Below are positions 1 to 6,427 of a DNA stretch of 32,796 bases, in pieces. Where the stretch lies: NCBI GenBank assembly GCA_014802425.1, contig JAAVCH010000021.1:1-32796 (forward strand). The letters run 5' to 3'. The translations under genes were made by a program, and so were the position numbers. Positions within the stretch are counted from its first letter, which is position 1. Each line of letters opens with the position of its first letter. Below the pieces are notes generated by a model, which worked only from the letters and a program-made list of their open reading frames with translations, was not told the DNA's origin and ran no database searches. The stretch comes from Bacteroides sp. (GTDB lineage: Bacteria; Bacteroidota; Bacteroidia; Bacteroidales; Muribaculaceae).

Positions 1-32
1 AAGGAAGTGCTCTACCCCTGAGCTACATTGGC
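1..32 (-). tRNA. tRNA-Thr (probably GGU), 5' part only
   Basis: The reverse complement shows the 5' acceptor strand GCCAATG, a D-arm GCTC...GAGC and the 5' anticodon strand CTTCC followed by TT, where the window ends. The anticodon is therefore not visible. Thr(GGU) is inferred from two things: resemblance to Bacteroidota tRNA-Thr genes, and position, because Thr(UGU)-Tyr-Gly-Thr(GGU) is the order of the E. coli tRNA block before tufB. That it is a tRNA is almost certain; the isotype is an inference. Confidence 0.8.
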
Positions 33-48
33 ATTACTATTGTCATTC

Positions 49-124
49 TGGAGCGGAAGACGAGGTTCGAACTCGCGACCCATAGCTTGGAAGGCTATTG
101 CTCTACCAACTGAGCTACTTCCGC
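49..124 (-). tRNA. tRNA-Gly (UCC)
   Basis: The cloverleaf is complete on the minus strand. The acceptor GCGGAAG pairs perfectly with CTTCCGC. The D-arm is GCTC/GAGC. The anticodon stem ATAGC/GCTAT encloses the loop CTTCCAA with anticodon TCC. The T-arm carries GTTCGAA. Discriminator T is followed by an encoded CCA at positions 51-49. It reads glycine GGA codons (and GGG by wobble). It is the third gene of a four-tRNA minus-strand operon. Confidence 0.97.
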
Positions 125-159
125 ATTACCGCGTCCGGACTCCTCCGGGCACCGCGTCG

Positions 160-242
160 TGGGCGAAGATGGATTCGAACCACCGAAGGCATAAGCCAGC
201 AGATTTACAGTCTGCCCCATTTGGCCACTCTGGTATTCGCCC
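160..242 (-). tRNA. tRNA-Tyr (GUA)
   Basis: This is a class II tRNA of 83 nt with a long variable arm. The acceptor GGGCGAA pairs with TTCGCCC. The anticodon stem GCAGA/TCTGC encloses the loop CTGTAAA, giving anticodon GTA. The T-loop GTTCGAATC is present. The discriminator is A at 160 and CCA is not encoded, unlike the neighbouring tRNA-Gly. It is the second gene of the tRNA operon. Confidence 0.97.
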
Positions 243-249
243 TTAATCG

Positions 250-323
250 AGCCTCTTGTCGGATTCGAACCAACGACCCCGAGATTACAAATCACGTGCT
301 CTGGCCAACTGAGCTAAAGAGGC
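250..323 (-). tRNA. tRNA-Thr (UGU)
   Basis: The acceptor GCCTCTT pairs with AAGAGGC. The D-arm is GCTC/GAGC. The anticodon arm is CGTGA-TTTGTAA-TCTCG with anticodon TGT. This stem contains one U-U mismatch (29-41), while the other four pairs are intact. The T-arm has GTTCGAATC. It is the promoter-proximal gene of the operon; the promoter lies at 381-411. Confidence 0.95.
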
Positions 324-380
324 ATCAGGATTTTCAGCTTCATCAGGCGCTCTCTCGCACCCTCGTCCGAAATTCGAGTG

Positions 381-411
381 CAAAGTTAGTCAAAAAATTT
401 CACACTCCAAA
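381..411 (-). promoter_or_regulatory. Bacteroidota promoter of the tRNA operon
   Basis: On the minus strand TTTG (408-411) is followed by 19 nt and then TAACTTTG (381-388). This matches the Bacteroidota sigma-ABfr consensus TTTG-N19-TAnnTTTG. Transcription should start near 377, about 50 nt before the first tRNA. No other gene start lies in this interval. Confidence 0.85.
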
Positions 412-550
412 TTTTTCAGCAAGTTTTTTCAGTGAAATCGTTAAAAAAATTCTCCTCCCCAACCTTCCACTCCCCTACTCGACCCCTGAATTCAACGCTT
501 CAATACCATTAACCCGCTGAAAGACACTGCATTCGTGCATTTTGACAAAT

Positions 551-585
551 TACGGGGCACCAGGTGCTTTTTCCGGCGCCCCGTA
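551..585 (-). terminator. Hairpin after glmS, possible terminator
   Basis: Perfect 8-nt arms TACGGGGC (551-558) and GCCCCGTA (578-585) flank a 19-nt loop. On the minus strand the hairpin is followed by ATTTGTCAAAAT rather than a clean U-tract. A competing inner hairpin GCACC-A-GGTGC overlaps it. A second GC-rich hairpin (CCGGCGC/GCGCCGG) lies between it and the glmS stop. The position fits glmS transcript 3'-end formation, but the weak U-tract lowers confidence. The rest of 412-655 shows no gene. Confidence 0.45.
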
Positions 586-655
586 CGATATCTTCTTGCT
601 TCAGCCGGCTCCCCGGCGCGTCATGCGCAAAAGGGGCGCCGGAGGGACGAGCGGC

Positions 656-2503
656 TCATTCCACCGTCACCGACTTGGCGAGGTTACGCGGCATATCCAC
701 GTCCTTCCCCTTGTTGATGGCAATGTAGTAGGACAGCAGCTGCATCGGAATGGACGTCACGATGGGAGTAAGGCATTCCGGCACCGCGGGGACCTCCAGC
801 ACATGGTCGGCGATCTTGCTTATCACCTTGTCCCCCTTGGAGACGATGGCGATGATGCTGCCTCCGCGCGCCTTCACCTGCTGCACGTTGCTCACGATCT
901 TCTCGTAGAGATGGTCGACCGGAGCCACGATCACCGAGGGCATCTCGGCGTCGATCAGGGCGATGGGCCCGTGCTTCATCTCGGCCGCAGGATACCCTTC
1001 GGCGTGGATATAGCTGATTTCCTTGAGCTTCAGAGCCCCTTCGAGGGCTGTGGGATAGTTATAGCCCCGGCCGAGGTAGAGGAAGTTGCGCGCATAGGTA
1101 TATATGGCCGAAAGATGCTTTATGCTGTCATTGAGGCCGAGCACCTCCTTCACGATGTCGGGGAGCTTGAGGATCCATTCGCCGAGCTCGTTGCTTTCCT
1201 CTTCGGTGATGGTGCCGCGGAGGTTGGCCACACACAGTGCAAGCATGGTGAGCACCAGCACCTGCCCCGTGAAGGCCTTGGTGGAGGCCACTCCGATTTC
1301 CGGACCCACGTGGATGTAGGTGCCGCTGTGGGTCTCACGCGGAATGGAGCTTCCCACCACGTTGCTGATGCCGTAGACGAACGCTCCCTTCTCGCGGGCT
1401 ATCTGGATGGCAGCGAGAGTATCGGCCGTCTCGCCGCTTTGGGAAATGGCTATGACGATATCCCCCTCCCCTATCACGGGATTGTTATAGCGGAACTCAC
1501 TTGCATACTCCACCTCCACCGGAATCTTGCACATTCCCTGAATGAGGTATTTACCCAGAAGGCCGGCATGCCAGGATGTGCCGCAGGCCACGATGACGAT
1601 GCGTTTGGCGTCAAGGAATTTCCGAGCGTTGTCCAGTACGCCGGTGAGCACGATCCGGCGTCCTCCGTCCACGATGCGTCCGCGCAGGCAGTCGCGCAGT
1701 GTGTCGGGCTGCTCGAATATCTCCTTAAGCATGAAGTGGGGATACCCCCCTTTCTCAAGCTGCGAGATCGAAAGCTGCAGCTCCGTGACGTCGACAGCGT
1801 GCTCTTCATCCCCTTCGAGGGAAAGGAGCTTCAGGGGCTCGCCCTGGCGGAGCACGGCGATTTCATTGTCCTTCACATAGACGGCCTCTTTGGTGTACTC
1901 CACGAAGGGAGTGGCGTCGGAAGCCAGGAAGAACTCGTCATCGCCTATGCCTATCACGAGCGGGCTGCTCTTTCGGGCCGCGATTATCTGCTCGGGATGG
2001 TCTTTTTCGAGAAGCGCGATGGCGTAGGCGCCCTGCACCTGGTTGAGGGCCTCACGCACGGCCTCGATGATGGTGCAGCCGTTGCGGAGCTTGATGTATT
2101 CGATGAGCTGCACGAGCACTTCGGTATCGGTCTCGGTGCTGAACACGCAGCCGTGCTGCATGAGCGCGTCCTTGAGCACCTTGTAGTTTTCGATGGTGCC
2201 GTTGTGTACGAGCGCGAGCCTGCCGTCCTGACTGTAGTGGGGATGCGCGTTATGGTCGGAGGGTTCGCCGTGGGTGGCCCATCGGGTATGGGCTATGCCG
2301 GCTGAAGCGGAGAGATCCTTATCTTTACAGAAGGCCTCGAGATTGCTGACCTTCCCTTTTGCCTTATAGACATTGAGTTTACCTTCGGGTGTCTCAAGCG
2401 CCACTCCGGCGCTGTCGTAACCTCGGTATTCCAGACGATGGAGACCCTTTATGAGGATGTCATAAACATTGCGGTCGCCAATGTAGCCTACTATTCCACA
2501 CAT
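656..2503 (-). CDS. glmS: Glutamine--fructose-6-phosphate aminotransferase (isomerizing)
   Basis: GlmS makes glucosamine-6-phosphate from fructose-6-phosphate and glutamine, the first committed step to UDP-GlcNAc for peptidoglycan and LPS. The 615-aa product has the family's usual length. It starts MCGIVGYIG, so the N-terminal nucleophile Cys is exposed after Met removal. A class II glutamine amidotransferase domain covers about 1-220. Two SIS sugar-isomerase domains follow (about 285-415 and 460-595), with SQSGETADT and the C-terminal DMPRNLAKSVTVE tail typical of the family. The gene is monocistronic, with its own promoter near 2617-2647 and a leader of about 110 nt. No glmS ribozyme is recognisable in that leader. 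Translation starts at ATG 2503. Confidence 0.98.
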   Translation of the reverse strand: MCGIVGYIGDRNVYDILIKGLHRLEYRGYDSAGVALETPEGKLNVYKAKGKVSNLEAFCKDKDLSASAGIAHTRWATHGEPSDHNAHPHYSQDGRLALVHNGTIENYKVLKDALMQHGCVFSTETDTEVLVQLIEYIKLRNGCTIIEAVREALNQVQGAYAIALLEKDHPEQIIAARKSSPLVIGIGDDEFFLASDATPFVEYTKEAVYVKDNEIAVLRQGEPLKLLSLEGDEEHAVDVTELQLSISQLEKGGYPHFMLKEIFEQPDTLRDCLRGRIVDGGRRIVLTGVLDNARKFLDAKRIVIVACGTSWHAGLLGKYLIQGMCKIPVEVEYASEFRYNNPVIGEGDIVIAISQSGETADTLAAIQIAREKGAFVYGISNVVGSSIPRETHSGTYIHVGPEIGVASTKAFTGQVLVLTMLALCVANLRGTITEEESNELGEWILKLPDIVKEVLGLNDSIKHLSAIYTYARNFLYLGRGYNYPTALEGALKLKEISYIHAEGYPAAEMKHGPIALIDAEMPSVIVAPVDHLYEKIVSNVQQVKARGGSIIAIVSKGDKVISKIADHVLEVPAVPECLTPIVTSIPMQLLSYYIAINKGKDVDMPRNLAKSVTVE

Positions 2504-2616
2504 AAGTTATAATAAGAGTTTTACCGGAGGGAGGGGCGGGCGTCGGATGCCTGAACCTATCCCCGGCAGTAAGTAGAAGGATATATGGTTAGTGACACTT
2601 TACAATAATCAAATTA

Positions 2617-2647
2617 CAAAGATATAAAAAAAAGTCCGAAGCCGCAA
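2617..2647 (-). promoter_or_regulatory. Probable glmS promoter
   Basis: The minus strand has TATCTTTG (2617-2624), a perfect -7 box. A partial -33 element TTG (2645-2647) lies 20 nt upstream. The predicted start is near 2613, giving a leader of about 110 nt before the glmS ATG. The promoter overlaps the terminator hairpin of the upstream RNA unit, so the two units are packed back to back. Confidence 0.65.
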
Positions 2648-2676
2648 GTGAAAAAATTTTCACCGCACGGTTTCGG
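2626..2676 (-). terminator. Strong intrinsic terminator of the upstream RNA unit
   Basis: On the minus strand CCGAA (2672-2676), CCG and GTGAAAA pair with TTTTCAC, CGG and TTCGG (2636-2640). The hairpin is followed by GAC and eight uninterrupted T (2626-2633). It is one of the clearest Rho-independent terminators in the window. No protein gene of 60 codons or more ends upstream of it, so it most likely ends a non-coding transcript started at about 3278. Confidence 0.85.
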
Positions 2677-3278
2677 GGTATGTCATTGTCTAAAGGCGAA
2701 TGTTAAGGAGCGATATATAAGGTTTGACCGTGGCGCGGAGGCATTGCCATTCCGGCGACTCTGCTTATTCATGGCTTCTGACTTAAGGTTGACTCGTTTT
2801 TACATGGTAGAATAGATTCAAGTTATTCAATCGGTGAGACGTGGCACCGACGCGCTTGTCCCTAAAGCTTCGCACTCACGTGGGGGCCCGCCGGGCGTCA
2901 TATCTGAGTTTTCGGCATTAGCATCAGGATCTTTTCCCGGTCATCGCGAAGAGGCGCTCCGGCTTCCGCCGGACTATGCGACTGCGTCTCTCCGACCTTT
3001 TGCCTGATGAATTCCGCTTCAGACTCTCTCCGGAAAATTATCCTTCTCAAGGTAGAGGTATAAGAAATTAGCTGACTTCTATATGATACTCAATATCTCC
3101 GGTCAGGGCTTTCTTTTTCCTCCGCGCCATGGTCAAGGGTGTTTCAGTATTTCAGGTTAGTTCGATATCTCTTTATCGAATGTGGTGGCGGTCAACAGAA
3201 GTTGGTCATGCGTCATCACAAGTTCTTCCCGCCGACCCGCTTTCAGGAGCGTCGCCAGAGGCTTCGCTCTTGATGACG
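2626..3278 (-). ncRNA. Candidate large structured RNA (~650 nt), family not recognised
   Basis: A near-consensus promoter (3282-3312) and a strong terminator (2626-2676) bracket about 650 nt with no ORF of 60 codons or more. The segment is rich in self-complementarity. An 18-nt arm at 3119-3136 pairs with 2724-2741 with one A-C mismatch. 3271-3277 pairs with 3212-3218. TTCGATA/TATCGAA (3161-3180) is a perfect hairpin. 3003-3009 pairs with 2922-2928. TCCGGC-GGAA-GCCGGA (2958-2973) has a GNRA tetraloop, and a 6-bp stem lies at 2831-2850. I looked for and did not see the conserved signatures of RNase P RNA, tmRNA, SRP RNA or a group II intron domain V. That it is a transcribed RNA is inferred from promoter plus terminator; its function is unknown. 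The 18-nt pair could instead be the ends of a small decayed mobile element. Confidence 0.6.
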
Positions 3279-3281
3279 TTA

Positions 3282-3312
3282 CAAAGATAGAGACCTTTTC
3301 CGACACTGCAAA
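3282..3312 (-). promoter_or_regulatory. Bacteroidota promoter of the candidate RNA
   Basis: On the minus strand TTTG (3309-3312), 19 nt, then TATCTTTG (3282-3289) is an exact match to TTTG-N19-TAnnTTTG. An A/T-rich block (3313-3350) lies just upstream. The predicted start is near 3278. The downstream segment has no normal-sized ORF. Confidence 0.85.
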
Positions 3313-3359
3313 ATATTCTTAAAAATATTTTATTCGTGTTTTATACAATCACCCGATTT

Positions 3360-3420
3360 CGTTTTACCACAATTACATAAAACGAATGGACAATTTACCC
3401 TCCAGAGTAAATTATCCATT
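3360..3420 (-). terminator. Two adjacent hairpins, probable terminator of the lipoprotein transcript
   Basis: A 14-nt inverted repeat with one G-U pair (3385-3398 with 3407-3420, loop CCTCCAGA) abuts a second hairpin, CGTTTTA (3360-3366)/TAAAACG (3378-3384). On the minus strand the large stem is followed by CGTTTTATG, a short U-tract. It lies about 110 nt after the 3529 stop codon. Two further small hairpins (3479-3496 and 3511-3527) and a direct repeat of CCATTTTCAA (3428-3437, 3458-3467) fill the rest of 3421-3528. Confidence 0.5.
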
Positions 3421-3528
3421 CATTATTCCATTTTCAAATGCCTATGGCGTCGTTATGCCATTTTCAATATAGTGAGCCACATGTTGTTAAACATGTTTTT
3501 CACCTATAAATCGGTCTCTTCGGCCGAC

Positions 3529-4023
3529 TCAGATTCCGGTCTTGACCTGCATTTCGTCGACCGCCCCGGCCACTACGCCGCTTGTGTCGGCCGCAGGTGA
3601 TTCCATCTCGATTCCGCCTATTTCCGGAGCGGGCGTGGAGACTGTGGCCCATGACGGAGCGTCAAACCAGAGGTCGCCCGTGAAGCTGTTGATGAGCTTT
3701 ACGTTGTCGGCGCCCACTTCCTCAGCCGTGGCGTTCTTAAGGGTCTGCTCGAAGAGCGAGAGGTATTCGTCGCCCTGCTTGAGGGTGTTGAGTTCGTCCT
3801 GATTCTTGGCGGCGTCCACGCCGTTGTCGATATTGTTCTGGTAGACCTGTGCCTTAGTGGCGAATTCGCCCACATAGTTGATGAGCACTTTATAGTCGTC
3901 CTGTGTGAGGGTCTGGCCGCTCTTGATTTTCTCGGCCACTTTGGAGGCGTCGTCGCCACTGCCGCAGGCCGTGAACATCACACCTGCCACCACTACGAGC
4001 AAAAGATACTTCAGGATTTTCAT
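3529..4023 (-). CDS. Small lipoprotein of unknown function
   Basis: The 164-aa protein has a classic lipoprotein signal: MKILKYLLL, a hydrophobic stretch, then FTAC with Cys20 as the acylation site. It should therefore be exported and lipid-anchored. The mature part is acidic and mostly helical in character (about 30-105), followed by a Pro/Ser/Glu-rich C-terminal half. I do not recognise a family. It lies 68 nt downstream of the NYN-domain gene on the same strand. No convincing promoter is visible between them, so co-transcription is plausible. The start ATG at 4023 is the only one that includes the full signal sequence. Confidence 0.85.
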   Translation of the reverse strand: MKILKYLLLVVVAGVMFTACGSGDDASKVAEKIKSGQTLTQDDYKVLINYVGEFATKAQVYQNNIDNGVDAAKNQDELNTLKQGDEYLSLFEQTLKNATAEEVGADNVKLINSFTGDLWFDAPSWATVSTPAPEIGGIEMESPAADTSGVVAGAVDEMQVKTGI

Positions 4024-4091
4024 AATCTGATTGTGTTTATAGGGTTATTATACTGTTTTTCGGTCAAAGGCCCGCGCATAGCTCGGGGGGT

Positions 4092-4742
4092 TCAGAAGTC
4101 GTCGCCCAAAGGGGAGATGGCGGGTTCGCGAAGGCGATAGAGGAGATGCGTGCGCAGGGCCGGGTCCTGATTGACGAGCTGGCTCAGCTCCCAGTGATGG
4201 CCCGCCTCTTCCTTAAGCAGCGGCGATGTGGCGTCGACGTCGGTGAGGTTCCAGGTCAGGAGCACCGTCTTTATCTTAAGCGCCTTCAGCTTGCGCACAA
4301 GCATTTCATGGTCGGCGTCGCCGGTGATGAGCACCACATAGTCGAAGTGGCGGAATGTGGCGAGCTCATAGGCTTCGAGGGCGAACCATACGTCGACCCC
4401 CTTCTCTATCACCTGGACCACACCGTCCTTCTCCACTTCGCGCAGGTGTTTGTAGTGGAACACCACGTCGTTCTCTATCAGCGTATCCTCGAATTTACGC
4501 TCGTTATAAAGCAGGTGCTTGTCGTAGGCCTCCTTCACGCGGTAGCGTCCGCGGAAATAGTGCGCCTCGGTTATCTGGCAATCAGAGGGATTGATGCCCT
4601 CTTCGTAGGCCAGACGCCCCGTTATGAAGTCAAAAAGGGATCTGACCCGGATTATACTGCTTTCCATGGCCTTGAGCGCACGGTTGACTTTGGCGTAGTA
4701 GCCCCCGTCGATAAAAACTCCTATCGATACGTATCCGAGCAT
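4092..4742 (-). CDS. NYN (PIN-like) domain protein
   Basis: The 216-aa protein fits the NYN/DUF88 family, a PIN-like fold usually linked to metal-dependent RNA cleavage. The expected acidic positions are present: Asp12 in GVFIDGGYY, Asp117 in KGVDVWFALEAYELA, and Asp142/Asp144 in VVLITGDADHEMLVRKL. The following KALKIKTVLL strand is typical of the NYN core. There is no signal peptide, so it should be cytoplasmic. The RNase activity is inferred from the family and the substrate is unknown. The ATG at 4742 lies 29 nt after a large hairpin (4771-4808). No clear promoter is seen. Confidence 0.85.
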   Translation of the reverse strand: MLGYVSIGVFIDGGYYAKVNRALKAMESSIIRVRSLFDFITGRLAYEEGINPSDCQITEAHYFRGRYRVKEAYDKHLLYNERKFEDTLIENDVVFHYKHLREVEKDGVVQVIEKGVDVWFALEAYELATFRHFDYVVLITGDADHEMLVRKLKALKIKTVLLTWNLTDVDATSPLLKEEAGHHWELSQLVNQDPALRTHLLYRLREPAISPLGDDF

Positions 4743-4770
4743 AGTGATGTGTTTAAGTTTTTAATGATAA

Positions 4771-4808
4771 ACCCTCCTCGGGCCGAAATGGTTCGGCCCG
4801 AGGAGGGT
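4771..4808 (-). terminator. 17-bp perfect hairpin between pepD and the NYN gene
   Basis: Arms 4771-4787 and 4792-4808 pair perfectly (core CCTCCTCGGGCCGAA) around a 4-nt loop ATGG. On the minus strand it follows the pepD stop at 4846 and is followed by TTTATCATTAAAAAC, a poor U-tract. It is the strongest stem in the window. It probably ends or protects the pepD mRNA, but it also sits only 29 nt before the NYN start codon. Confidence 0.7.
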
Positions 4809-4845
4809 AATACTTCAAACTTTTTACGGAGCCGCGCCCTCAGGC

Positions 4846-6300
4846 TCAGGCCAGACGGCGCAGGATGTCGGTGAGGAGCTTCCAGAAGTCGGCCACACTG
4901 GGGATGTTGGCCTTCTCGCCGGGGGAATGGATGTCCTTCAGGGTCGGACCGAAAGAAATCATGTCGAGGCCCGGCATCTTCTCAAGGAAGAGTCCGCACT
5001 CAAGACCTGCGTGCAGGGCCTCTACACGGGGACGGTAGCCGAAGAGCTGCTCAAAGCTCTCCTCCGCCACCTTGAGCACCTTCGAGTCGGGATTGGGCGC
5101 CCATCCCACGTAGGGATCCTCGAAGCGCACTTCGGCTCCGATCATGGTGAAGAGGGCCTTGACGCGGTCGGCGATTTCATCGCGGCGCGAGTCGACGGAG
5201 GAACGCTGGTGTACGGTCACCTCGATTATGCCCGGCTCCGGCATCTTGACCGAGGCGAGGTTGTCGGAGGTCTCCACGAGTCCTTCCACCGCGCGCGACA
5301 TCCCCTGCACTCCGTTGGGACATGCGAAGAGGGCCGCCATCAGACGCGACGCCGTGAGGGAAGCCACCACTTCGACGGGTTTCTCCACTTCCTTGGCCTC
5401 AAACACGAAGTCAGGGCCTTCGGCCAGCATGAATTCGGCATGGATCATGTCGGAGAATCTCTTCACATCTTCGGCGAATTCGGCGGCGCGGGCGCTTTCC
5501 ACACCTACCACCGCACGGCATTCCCTCGGGATGGCGTTGGCCAGGCCGCCGCCGTCGATTTCGGCAAGGGCGAGTTCGCCTTTCTGCATCTCGGTCCAGA
5601 TGAAGCGGGCCATCTGCTGGTTGGCGTTGCCGCGTCCCAGACCGATCTCCATGCCTGAGTGTCCACCCTTGAAGTGGTCGAGGTGAAGCCCGAACCATGT
5701 CATTCCGTCGGGAGCGGCCTCCTTGTCGTAAGGGAGTCGGGCCACTGTGATCTTGCCGCCGGCGCATCCGATCACAAGCTGGCCGTGCTCCTCGGAGTCG
5801 AGGTTGAGGAGGATGTCGCCGGTGACGAAACCGGGCTGCAGGCCGTTGGCTCCGGTGAGGCCCTGCTCTTCATCCACCGTGAAGAGGGCCTGGATGGGGC
5901 CGTGTACGAGCGAGTCGTCGAGCAGCACCGCCATTGCGGCGGCGCATCCCATGCCGTTGTCGGCGCCGAGGGTAGTGCCGTCGGCGTGTACCCAGTCGCC
6001 GTCCACGATGGTGGTGATGGGGTCCGTGAGGAAATCATGCACCTTGTCGCCTCTCTTTTCGGCCACCATGTCCTGGTGTCCCTGAAGGATGATCGCGGGA
6101 GCGTCCTCATGGCCAGGAGTGGCGGGCTTGCTCATCATCACGTTGCCTACGGCGTCGACCTGGCAGGGTATTCCGTGGCGGTCGGCCCAGTTCACGAGGA
6201 ATTCCTTCATCTTCTCAAGATGGAACGTGGGGCGGGGAATACGGGTGATCTCGTCGAAGCATTCCCAGATGAGGCGGGGTTGCAGATCTGTGATTTTCAT
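4846..6300 (-). CDS. pepD: Aminoacyl-histidine dipeptidase (PepD, M20 family), copy 1
   Basis: PepD is a di-zinc cytosolic peptidase that hydrolyses dipeptides such as Xaa-His. From ATG 6300 the product is 484 aa, the family's usual length. Metal/catalytic residues are in place: His75 and Asp77 (QGHQDMV), Asp114 (LGADNGMG), Glu144-Glu145 (DEEQGL), Asp168 (LNLDSEE), and the late His in DIHSPGEK. An upstream in-frame TTG (6309) would add three residues. ATG 6300 is preferred because MKITDLQPRLIWECFDEI then aligns residue for residue with the second copy (MEVKDLKPALVWQCFDEI). It is separated from the muramidase gene by a hairpin and an AT-repeat tract, so it is probably its own unit. Confidence 0.95.
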   Translation of the reverse strand: MKITDLQPRLIWECFDEITRIPRPTFHLEKMKEFLVNWADRHGIPCQVDAVGNVMMSKPATPGHEDAPAIILQGHQDMVAEKRGDKVHDFLTDPITTIVDGDWVHADGTTLGADNGMGCAAAMAVLLDDSLVHGPIQALFTVDEEQGLTGANGLQPGFVTGDILLNLDSEEHGQLVIGCAGGKITVARLPYDKEAAPDGMTWFGLHLDHFKGGHSGMEIGLGRGNANQQMARFIWTEMQKGELALAEIDGGGLANAIPRECRAVVGVESARAAEFAEDVKRFSDMIHAEFMLAEGPDFVFEAKEVEKPVEVVASLTASRLMAALFACPNGVQGMSRAVEGLVETSDNLASVKMPEPGIIEVTVHQRSSVDSRRDEIADRVKALFTMIGAEVRFEDPYVGWAPNPDSKVLKVAEESFEQLFGYRPRVEALHAGLECGLFLEKMPGLDMISFGPTLKDIHSPGEKANIPSVADFWKLLTDILRRLA

Positions 6301-6339
6301 TAGATTCAAGTTTTTTCAGACATCAGTCTTTACGATACT

Positions 6340-6373
6340 GATTATTATTACTATTATTATAATTATTATAATG
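6340..6373. repeat. AT-rich trinucleotide-like tract
   Basis: A run of imperfect ATT/TTA repeats of about 34 nt lies 40 nt upstream of the pepD copy 1 start, in an otherwise GC-rich region. It may act as an upstream AT-rich promoter element or be a slippage-prone simple repeat. No TAnnTTTG box was found between it and the start codon. Confidence 0.6.
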
Positions 6374-6377
6374 TATA

Positions 6378-6409
6378 TCCGGGAGCTCACTCTGCGGCAG
6401 GCTCCCGGA
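6378..6409 (-). terminator. Hairpin after the muramidase gene
   Basis: Perfect 9-nt arms TCCGGGAGC (6378-6386) and GCTCCCGGA (6401-6409) enclose a 14-nt loop, 18 nt past the muramidase stop. On the minus strand it is followed by ATATACATTATAAT, which is A/T-rich but not a clean U-tract. Confidence 0.6.
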
Positions 6410-6427
6410 GAATTGAAACTATCATGT

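Noticed and set aside
28..520. Open frames across the tRNA cluster
   Set aside because: The region is fully explained by four tRNA genes and a promoter.
542..2305. 587-codon open frame antisense to glmS
   Set aside because: It mirrors glmS codons in a GC-rich gene; its product shows no domain, and glmS itself is unambiguous.
2504..2612. glmS ribozyme or riboswitch in the glmS leader
   Set aside because: No ribozyme core recognised; the leader is short and pyrimidine-rich.
2640..3278. RNase P RNA, tmRNA, SRP RNA or group II intron
   Set aside because: None of their conserved signatures (GAGGAAAGTCC core, tag peptide with ALAA end, GGAAGCAG loop, domain V) was found.
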